21,099 bases of DNA from a virus: IMG/VR virus record IMGVR_UViG_3300047548_000440, positions 1 through 21,099 of that record; one strand, 5' to 3'. The notes under the pieces were generated by a model. It made no database searches. It was not told where the DNA came from and was given only the letters and a program-made list of their open reading frames with translations. Both the position numbers and the translations under genes were made by a program. Positions 16,668 to 21,099 of this stretch are shown in pieces; positions within the stretch are counted from its first letter, which is position 1; each line of letters starts with the position of its first letter.

Positions 16668-17686
16668 TTTAACTGTTTAGCTTGTTCAAAAAGCCTAGCA
16701 CTAGCTAGGTTTTTTGCTTTCGACTCGCACATTATGTCGAACTGATCTAAGAAACTTAGAGCCCATTCGTTAACAGCCGTATTCCAATAAAAGTCGGAAT
16801 GTGCTCTAAGTTTGGATTTTTTATAACCGGATTCTAACAACAGGTTATAGTCAGGTGCGGTAATTGTATCGTGTCCGACAAGTATATCTTCGCGACTAAT
16901 TGAATAGTGACAAGTAGGACGAACCCCGCGCCAACTATCAATGACCCTCTGCACTCTGGCATCTTCTGCCATAATGTACTGACCTTCGCGAACCCAATGA
17001 TGATGGATATCGAGCACAATAGGTACAATATCGCTAATAGCCAAACAATCATCAAGTCCATGACTCATTTCCTCGTTTTCAATTGTGATACAATTACGGG
17101 CCTCAGGTGACAGCCTTTTGTAGGCCTGGCGTATACCTTCACCACCACATCGTCCGGCGATGTGAACGTTGACCTTGAAATCTTGGAAGCTCCTCGCGAA
17201 CCCCATCCAGCGTACCATATCGACATGATATTCAAACTCCTCTATTGATCTATTAACTATATCCGGGTTATCAGATGCCAAAACGCAAAACTGGCCAGGA
17301 TGCATACTAAGCCGAACATTATTCTTGCGAGCCAAATCGCCCACTTCGGCAAATCTTCTTTCGCAAGCGTCTCTAACGTCGGGATGCCGCCAAAACCCGC
17401 TCCAATCAGCGTGAGTGTATACAGGAAGTATATCACTACTGAGTCGTACCATTCTACGATTTTCTTCAAGTGTTCCTACCTTTTCGACTAATTTGCGAGT
17501 CGATTCTATATTTTGTTCTAATAAGTCCCACAGTTTTTGCTCAGCAACATCACGAGTTTGTCGATTAAGCCAAGCAACAGTAGTGGAACCAGTGTTGTAG
17601 ATTTTTGCAGGATCGTTAGGTTTAATACCATCTACCTGTCCAGGATGGTCGATCCACTTGCAAGCAAAGCCAATACGTTTAGTCAT
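16658..17686 (-). CDS. uvsE: UV damage endonuclease UvsE/UVDE
   Basis: A protein of 342 residues with a TIM-barrel UVDE fold. The family starts its excision repair by nicking DNA 5' to UV photoproducts. The metal- and DNA-binding residues known from Thermus UVDE all have counterparts: H92 (YTHADW), H129 (SMHPGQF), H175 (VNVHIAGR), E203 (TIENEE), D226 and H229 (LDIHHHW), H260 (TCHYSIS), H296 (RAHSDFYW) and E321 (MCESKAK). The N-terminus MTKRIGFACKW fits the family start, so the ATG at 17686 is correct. No Shine-Dalgarno site is seen. Instead a consensus TTGACA-17-TATAAT promoter predicts transcription starting at the ATG itself. The 3' end overlaps the convergent basic gene by 10 bases and contains a terminator-like hairpin. 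The role is probably repair of phage DNA in sunlit water. Confidence 0.95.
   Translation of the reverse strand: MTKRIGFACKWIDHPGQVDGIKPNDPAKIYNTGSTTVAWLNRQTRDVAEQKLWDLLEQNIESTRKLVEKVGTLEENRRMVRLSSDILPVYTHADWSGFWRHPDVRDACERRFAEVGDLARKNNVRLSMHPGQFCVLASDNPDIVNRSIEEFEYHVDMVRWMGFARSFQDFKVNVHIAGRCGGEGIRQAYKRLSPEARNCITIENEEMSHGLDDCLAISDIVPIVLDIHHHWVREGQYIMAEDARVQRVIDSWRGVRPTCHYSISREDILVGHDTITAPDYNLLLESGYKKSKLRAHSDFYWNTAVNEWALSFLDQFDIMCESKAKNLASARLFEQAKQLNYC
16688..16715 (+). terminator. Rho-independent terminator inside the 3' end of uvsE
   Basis: An A-run and a G, then the stem CCTAGC (16694-16699), loop ACTA, stem GCTAGG (16704-16709) and six T (16710-16715). It lies 21-48 bases after the stop codon of the plus-strand basic gene and should end that transcript. 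Read on the minus strand it is also hairpin-plus-U-run shaped (CUUUUUG), inside codons of about residues 324-333 of uvsE. Confidence 0.75.
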
Positions 17687-17692
17687 AATGCT

Positions 17693-17721
17693 ATTATAGC
17701 ACCATCACTTCCAGTTGTCAA
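17693..17721 (-). promoter_or_regulatory. Consensus sigma-70 promoter (TTGACA-N17-TATAAT) for uvsE
   Basis: On the minus strand, TTGACA (17716-17721) and TATAAT (17693-17698) are exact consensus hexamers with the ideal 17-base spacer. The expected start is about 17686, the A of the uvsE ATG. The -35 lies just upstream of the uvsE start and just inside the 3'-flanking side of the glycosyltransferase gene. A host-sigma promoter suggests early expression. A 5-base inverted repeat (TGCTA...TAGCA, 17689-17701) straddles the -10 box. Confidence 0.7.
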
Positions 17722-18499
17722 CTACAAATTTATCATGAACGTCTTGAGGTTTTGGATCGCCATGGAATACAGTAACACAACAATCTGGATGCACTTCTAC
17801 GGTGTGATCTACTTCTCTAAATTGTCGTTTACCGTTAATTACTACTAATTGTTCACGACTGCGAATTTCCCACTTATAACTTTGAATCCATTCTTTAGGC
17901 CAAAATTGAATTCGATCTTTAGCTAGTTTCCAAATCCAATCTTGATCACCTTGTAATCTTTGTGCATCTCGAGGATTGGTTTTAAATTGTTCCCAAATAA
18001 AGTTTTGAGTACCATGATTCCATGACATAACGCTGCTGTTTAAATACTTCCAGTGTGCATGAAATTTTCTATTGAAATCGTGTATTCCTAAAAATGCATT
18101 AGGATATGCCGTAGCTAACTTGTCTATATTGTTGTGTATAACAACATCAAGATCAAAATACAATATTCTTCCTGCTAAAGGCAATGTAGGATCAAACATG
18201 TGTACTTTATGCCACCAACCTTTTTGGTATTGTGCATTTGGTTGCACAATTGATCTTACTCCGTCAATAGGATGTTGATCGTCGGTTAAACAAACAAACT
18301 CATAGGGAATGGTTAGATTTCTACTAACCATATTTCGTAATCTTTCTACATATTCGCGAGAGTATCTATTTCCAAAACGAACACATAAAATTGTGACTTT
18401 ATGCTCTCCGGAAGAAATACTAGCTAATGCTTTAGAATTTTCTTTTGCAGCTTTAGCTTCTCGCTTTAGCTGTTTACGTTCTTCTTTTGACAATTCCAT
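17705..18499 (-). CDS. GT-A-type glycosyltransferase
   Basis: A protein of 264 residues. After a charged helical start (1-30) comes a Rossmann-like strand VTILCVRFG (35-43), then YEFVCLTDD (66-74) and [17 protein letters not shown] (112-128), with the DXD metal and nucleotide-sugar motif at D116/D118. Further motifs are GDQDW (184-188) and a late VFHGDPKP (244-251). This order is that of GT-A transferases related to family GT8. Donor and acceptor cannot be read from sequence. The start overlaps the end of kdsA by 26 bases, so the two are probably co-expressed and may act on the same glycan. The ATG at 18499 has no clear ribosome site, so coupling to kdsA translation is likely. There is no membrane segment, so it should be cytoplasmic. 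Confidence 0.85.
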   Translation of the reverse strand: MELSKEERKQLKREAKAAKENSKALASISSGEHKVTILCVRFGNRYSREYVERLRNMVSRNLTIPYEFVCLTDDQHPIDGVRSIVQPNAQYQKGWWHKVHMFDPTLPLAGRILYFDLDVVIHNNIDKLATAYPNAFLGIHDFNRKFHAHWKYLNSSVMSWNHGTQNFIWEQFKTNPRDAQRLQGDQDWIWKLAKDRIQFWPKEWIQSYKWEIRSREQLVVINGKRQFREVDHTVEVHPDCCVTVFHGDPKPQDVHDKFVVDNWK

Positions 18500-19304
18500 C
18501 GATAGCCACTAAATCTTCTAAAATGTTTTTAAGGTTGTCTAACTTAATCATGTTAGGACCATCACTCGGAGCACAGTCTGGATTTTCGTGTGTTTCCATA
18601 AACACACCTGCTACGCAGCCTGTGGCTACAGCGGCCCTCGCCAAGTAGGGGACCATTTCACGGTCTCCACCAGAGATTTGTCCCAACCCTCCAGGCTGCT
18701 GTACAGAATGTGTAGCATCAAAGATAACGGGATAACCAGTGCTTGCCATAATAGGAAGGCTGCGCATATCAACAACAAGATTGTTGTACCCATGTGTATA
18801 ACCCCTTTCACATAACATAATTCGAGTATTTGCTGTTGAAGCAATCTTTGCTGCAACATTTTTCATATCGTGCGGTGCTAAGAATTGACCTTTCTTAACG
18901 TTAATGGTGCAACCGGTATGACCTGCCGCCAATAATAAATCAGTTTGTCGACATAGAAAAGCTGGAATTTGAATAACATCCACACCAGCATCAGCTACTA
19001 ATTCTGCTTGATACGACTCGTGAATGTCTGTTAAGATTGGAATACCAAAAAGGTGTTTAATAGAATTAAGGACTTTGAGACCTTCGTCAATTCCGATTCC
19101 TCTTTGTGTACTAATACTTGAACGGTTAGCTTTGTCAAAGCTACTTTTATAAACAAGTCCGATGCCAAGCTCGTCGCAGATTTCTTTAATGCGTCCAGCA
19201 GTTTGCTCGGCATGTTCTTGACTTTCAATTTGACAAGGGCCAGCAATTAAGAAAAATCTATTCTTATTGCTGACCTCAATATGATTAATATTAAATGTGC
19301 GCAT
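18474..19304 (-). CDS. kdsA: 3-deoxy-8-phosphooctulonate (Kdo-8-P) synthase
   Basis: A full-length protein of 276 residues. It condenses phosphoenolpyruvate with arabinose-5-phosphate to Kdo-8-phosphate, the committed step to Kdo of lipopolysaccharide and some capsules. Visible motifs are IAGPCQIES (20-28), [11 protein letters not shown] (53-63), [12 protein letters not shown] (113-124), [10 protein letters not shown] (135-144), [13 protein letters not shown] (174-186), [12 protein letters not shown] (195-206) and METHENPD (236-243). C24, H199, E237 and D248 match the four metal ligands of the Aquifex enzyme, so this is a metal-dependent (class II) KdsA. All active-site segments appear intact. 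Upstream, TATAAATA lies 5 bases before the ATG and there is no Shine-Dalgarno site. It is followed by an overlapping glycosyltransferase gene. Kdo-8-P synthase rather than the related DAHP synthase is supported by KANRSS and the overall length. Confidence 0.96.
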   Translation of the reverse strand: MRTFNINHIEVSNKNRFFLIAGPCQIESQEHAEQTAGRIKEICDELGIGLVYKSSFDKANRSSISTQRGIGIDEGLKVLNSIKHLFGIPILTDIHESYQAELVADAGVDVIQIPAFLCRQTDLLLAAGHTGCTINVKKGQFLAPHDMKNVAAKIASTANTRIMLCERGYTHGYNNLVVDMRSLPIMASTGYPVIFDATHSVQQPGGLGQISGGDREMVPYLARAAVATGCVAGVFMETHENPDCAPSDGPNMIKLDNLKNILEDLVAIDGIVKRRT

Positions 19305-19320
19305 ATAATTATTTATATGC
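19301..19320. repeat. Inverted repeat covering the kdsA start codon
   Basis: GCATATA (19301-19307) and TATATGC (19314-19320) are perfect 7-base arms around a 6-base centre. On the minus strand the 3' arm contains the kdsA ATG. A read-through RNA could fold so that the start codon is paired, while an RNA starting at 19304 would lack the 5' arm. Confidence 0.7.
19310..19317 (-). promoter_or_regulatory. Perfect T4-type late promoter box TATAAATA at kdsA
   Basis: An exact match on the minus strand to the T4 late consensus TATAAATA. In T4 transcription starts six bases after the last A, here 19304, the A of the kdsA ATG. The box lies in the left arm and loop of an inverted repeat that covers the ATG. 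Confidence 0.6.
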
Positions 19321-19322
19321 GG

Positions 19323-19874
19323 TTATCTGTCCATGTAATAAACTGAACGAGATTTAGGAGTTTCCCACCATTCAATGCTTTGAACACGAACACCTAACTT
19401 GCGCATTTTAACTTCTACAAGTTCTGCCATCCAAGCACTTAGTTTTTCACTAGTCGGGACAAAATCTACAATTAGAAAGCCTTCAAGGTACTCGTATTCA
19501 GGAGTATTAGGTGTAATGTCGTCTAGTTTGATCTTCCACCCAGCAATGACGTTAGTGTCAGTTACATGCACTGGATACAGCACACGATCTTTACCAATCA
19601 TTTGATTGTACAAGGGATCCTTACGATCAAGAATGAACTGATGATCGATATGTTCGTTGATCCATTTTTTCAGCCATTCTAAGTGCCTAAAGTCAGTAAC
19701 CATTCCGGTGTTATCGAGTCCATCGCCCGTTAAGTGTACCTGCATCTTACCTTCGTGTCCGTGTAAGTGCCTGCAAGCACATTTTAAATCGGCAGCATAT
19801 TCGCCGTTTAGTGTCTGTGTATGAACTCTGTGCCCGTAGCAAAACTCGAAGGTCTTATCAATTATCCAAGTCAT
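19323..19874 (-). CDS. queD: 6-pyruvoyl-tetrahydropterin synthase / QueD family protein
   Basis: A protein of 183 residues from ATG 19874, chosen because AAGGA lies 7 bases upstream; a GTG at 19898 in the same frame would add 8 residues but has no ribosome site. Zinc ligands are H15 (CYGHRV), H38 and H40 (HLHGHEG). The catalytic cysteine is C34 with C-X3-H-X-H spacing as in QueD. The D77-H78 pair (HIDHQF) and E171 (WWETPKS) complete the active site. The family acts on dihydroneopterin triphosphate. QueD makes carboxy-tetrahydropterin for queuosine and 7-deazaguanine, and related phages use such genes for deazaguanine DNA or tRNA modification; no queC, queE or folE is in this window. An insert of about 50 residues (roughly 85-135) sits between the IDHQF and VPTSEKL segments. 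Two promoter candidates lie upstream. Confidence 0.88.
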   Translation of the reverse strand: MTWIIDKTFEFCYGHRVHTQTLNGEYAADLKCACRHLHGHEGKMQVHLTGDGLDNTGMVTDFRHLEWLKKWINEHIDHQFILDRKDPLYNQMIGKDRVLYPVHVTDTNVIAGWKIKLDDITPNTPEYEYLEGFLIVDFVPTSEKLSAWMAELVEVKMRKLGVRVQSIEWWETPKSRSVYYMDR

Positions 19875-19904
19875 CTTGTGTTCCTTATAAGATGACACGC
19901 AGAG

Positions 19905-19911
19905 TATTTAA
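19905..19911 (-). promoter_or_regulatory. Candidate late promoter TTAAATA for queD
   Basis: TTAAATA on the minus strand, 30 bases before the queD ATG. The predicted start near 19899 leaves a 25-base leader containing AAGGA. It lies in the only sizeable gap of this gene group, which supports it. Confidence 0.4.
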
Positions 19912-19942
19912 AGTGGGATGAGCGTCTAAGTCCACTTGTATT

Positions 19943-19971
19943 ATTATACAGAGAACGTATTTATGAATCAA
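19943..19971 (-). promoter_or_regulatory. Candidate sigma-70 promoter (TTGATT-N17-TATAAT) for queD/kdsA
   Basis: On the minus strand TTGATT (19966-19971) and TATAAT (19943-19948) with a 17-base spacer, at the very end of the upstream gene. A CATAAATA late-type box (19958-19965) overlaps the spacer. This would give early expression of queD and, by read-through, kdsA and the following genes. Confidence 0.45.
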
Positions 19972-20590
19972 CAGTTAGTTGCTCAATATTTCTAAATTCA
20001 ACATTTTCGAGCAACCAGCTATCTGGAAGTTTCCAATCTGCATTGTTGATTATAGTAAATTTTTTATCGGTAAAATGCCTAAACACTTTTCCAATCTGGT
20101 ATATCCAGAATGAATAATCTACTGCGGGCGATTCAACCTTGCTATAGTTTTGTGTTCCTTTGTAAACATTGTTTACACTATTTGTTGACGAATATAAATC
20201 AAACCCCAATAGATAAATGCATTTAGATTTAGAATGAGCTGCCAACAAAACAGCATAACACCCGCTGCCCCAATGTTCTGGTTGATCCTTTTTCAATTCG
20301 CCCCTAAAAGGTAATTCAGGAAGTTGTTGAATGTTTTTATTTTTTAAAACTTTACGAAAATGTCGATACCATTCTTCGCGAACATATATTAATGTATTAT
20401 TTGTATATGGGTTTCTTACAGCCTCGTCAGCCATTCGCCTATCACAGCAGACAAGATAATCGGTTGTAAAATCTCTATGCAGAGCATTACAACCGACTGT
20501 TATATAATTTTTAAATAAATTTAAATCAACATCTTTTCGACTTTCGCCATTGCCGACAACAAGAATATTATTCGATTCTTCCAAAGCCAT
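19961..20590 (-). CDS. Putative glycan enzyme, GT42 sialyltransferase/DUF115-like
   Basis: A protein of 209 residues from ATG 20590 (MALEESNNILVVGNGESRKD). An upstream in-frame ATG at 20620 would add 10 residues but overlap the fibre gene by 53 bases. The opening strand ILVVGNGESRKDVDL (9-23) followed by YITVGCNALHRDF (29-41) and, later, WGSGCYAVLLAAHSKSKCIY (107-126) then LLGFDLYSS (127-135) follows the motif order of CST-type sialyltransferases (GNGPSL ... RCN ... TSGVY...A...IYL.GIDFY) and of the DUF115/Maf glycan family. The N-terminal half is thus a Rossmann-like nucleotide-sugar-binding fold. The donor cannot be decided; CMP-linked sugars would fit GT42. It overlaps the fibre gene upstream by 23 bases. 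No membrane segment is seen. Confidence 0.72.
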   Translation of the reverse strand: MALEESNNILVVGNGESRKDVDLNLFKNYITVGCNALHRDFTTDYLVCCDRRMADEAVRNPYTNNTLIYVREEWYRHFRKVLKNKNIQQLPELPFRGELKKDQPEHWGSGCYAVLLAAHSKSKCIYLLGFDLYSSTNSVNNVYKGTQNYSKVESPAVDYSFWIYQIGKVFRHFTDKKFTIINNADWKLPDSWLLENVEFRNIEQLTVDS

Positions 20591-21099
20591 TCCACAATCC
20601 AGGGTTTCCGGCTTTAACACATACCCAGCCTACAAATAATCCTGGTTGAGGATTAGTATTCCACATTATATCGCCTTCGGTATACGTTCCGCCTTGTGGT
20701 GGTTCTGTTCCGCTTAGGTGTATTTTGTCATTAAATTTAATAGGACCATTAACATGTAAGTTTGTTCTTGGGTCAATACTGTTTACATTAACGCCTAAAG
20801 ATCCTACAACAGAAACTTTAACTGGGCCAAAACTATGATTGCCAAGGGTTATATCGCCGTTTGCCCCAACTGTAAGTCTTGATGTATTGTCAGTTACAAG
20901 TTCTAGATCTGCTGAATTAAATGTACCGATGCTACCAACATTAGGCTCACTAGCACCTAACACTAATTCGATATTCATATCAACTATACTAAGGGGAGCC
21001 TTTGGTTGATCAGTACCAATGCCTAATCGATCTGTATTAGCATCATAGAATAGATATTGATTAATGCTACAGCTACCGTCAACAACTAGTCCTTTTAAA
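20568..21099 (-). CDS. Fibre-like virion structural protein, C-terminal part (runs off right edge)
   Basis: The open frame continues without a stop from the right edge to 20570, giving 176 residues; the internal ATG at 20978 is not the true start because coding continues upstream (SINQYLFYDANTDRLGIGTD). The sequence has the fibre-shaft pattern 'D..TDRLGIGTD.P.APLSI' and its partner 'GVNVNSIDPRTNLHVNGPIK', common in phage tail fibres, and ends in GDIMWNTNPQPGLFVGWVCV followed by KAGNPGLWNGFGRIE, a C-terminal cap common to T4-like cyanophage structural proteins. It is probably the distal end of another fibre or baseplate-linked protein. The glycan-type gene begins inside its last codons. Its N-terminus, and whether it carries the shared module, are outside the window. 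Confidence 0.85.
   Translation of the reverse strand, partial: LKGLVVDGSCSINQYLFYDANTDRLGIGTDQPKAPLSIVDMNIELVLGASEPNVGSIGTFNSADLELVTDNTSRLTVGANGDITLGNHSFGPVKVSVVGSLGVNVNSIDPRTNLHVNGPIKFNDKIHLSGTEPPQGGTYTEGDIMWNTNPQPGLFVGWVCVKAGNPGLWNGFGRIE

Noticed and set aside
19875-19898. GTG start giving a 191-residue QueD-like protein
   Set aside because: The ATG at 19874 has AAGGA at 7 bases, which lies inside the extra GTG-ATG segment; the family also normally begins near this ATG.
20568-20978. A 136-residue gene starting at ATG 20978
   Set aside because: The frame stays open to the window edge with typical fibre sequence upstream, so this ATG is internal to a longer gene.
1-21099. CRISPR arrays, tRNA genes, insertion sequences
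   Set aside because: No regularly spaced direct repeats, no cloverleaf-like tRNA sequence and no transposase frame or flanking repeats were noticed on reading either strand.

Overview
The window is AT-rich, densely packed phage DNA. It looks like part of the genome of a T4-like marine or freshwater myovirus of the cyanophage/pelagiphage type. The evidence is a gp31-type GroES co-chaperonin, a string of very large virion fibre proteins, late-promoter-like (T/G/C)TAAATA boxes, short or overlapping gene junctions, and auxiliary metabolic genes (A-type Fe-S carrier, 6-pyruvoyl-tetrahydropterin synthase/QueD family, KdsA, UV-damage endonuclease). Nothing in the window identifies the host directly. 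A kdsA gene suggests a Gram-negative host with Kdo-containing envelope glycans, so a SAR11-like or other proteobacterium is favoured over a picocyanobacterium, but this is inference.

Layout: nearly everything is on the minus strand, so it is transcribed from high to low coordinates. At the right edge (20568-21099) is the C-terminal part of a fibre-like structural protein. It overlaps a 209-residue GT42/DUF115-like putative glycan enzyme (19961-20590). Then come a QueD/PTPS protein (19323-19874), KdsA (18474-19304), a GT-A glycosyltransferase (17705-18499) and the UV endonuclease UvsE (16658-17686). A small island of alternating strands follows: a basic low-complexity protein on plus (16380-16667), an IscA-like Fe-S carrier on minus (15995-16315) and a zinc-finger protein on plus (15718-16005). 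From 15644 down to 1569 lies a structural block of six genes: a 2487-residue fibre, then proteins of 494, 480, 192, 823 (Ig-like) and 195 residues. Five of these six share a recognisable N-terminal module. The left end (1-1569) holds small conserved T4-like phage genes: a 77-residue protein, a 157-residue protein carrying a piece of DNA polymerase III alpha, a 76-residue protein, gp31, and the start of a further gene leaving the window.

How the genes may work together: the fibre block probably builds the host-recognition apparatus. KdsA plus two putative sugar enzymes could alter or supply a surface glycan during infection. UvsE, the Fe-S carrier and the pterin/deazaguanine enzyme are typical host-takeover or genome-protection functions. 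The most unusual regulatory feature is that several promoter boxes (kdsA, uvsE, the zinc-finger gene) sit so close to the start codon that transcription should begin at or next to the ATG. At kdsA an inverted repeat would also hide the ATG in read-through transcripts. No rRNA, tRNA, insertion sequence or CRISPR array was seen, and no stretch over 300 bases lacks a gene.
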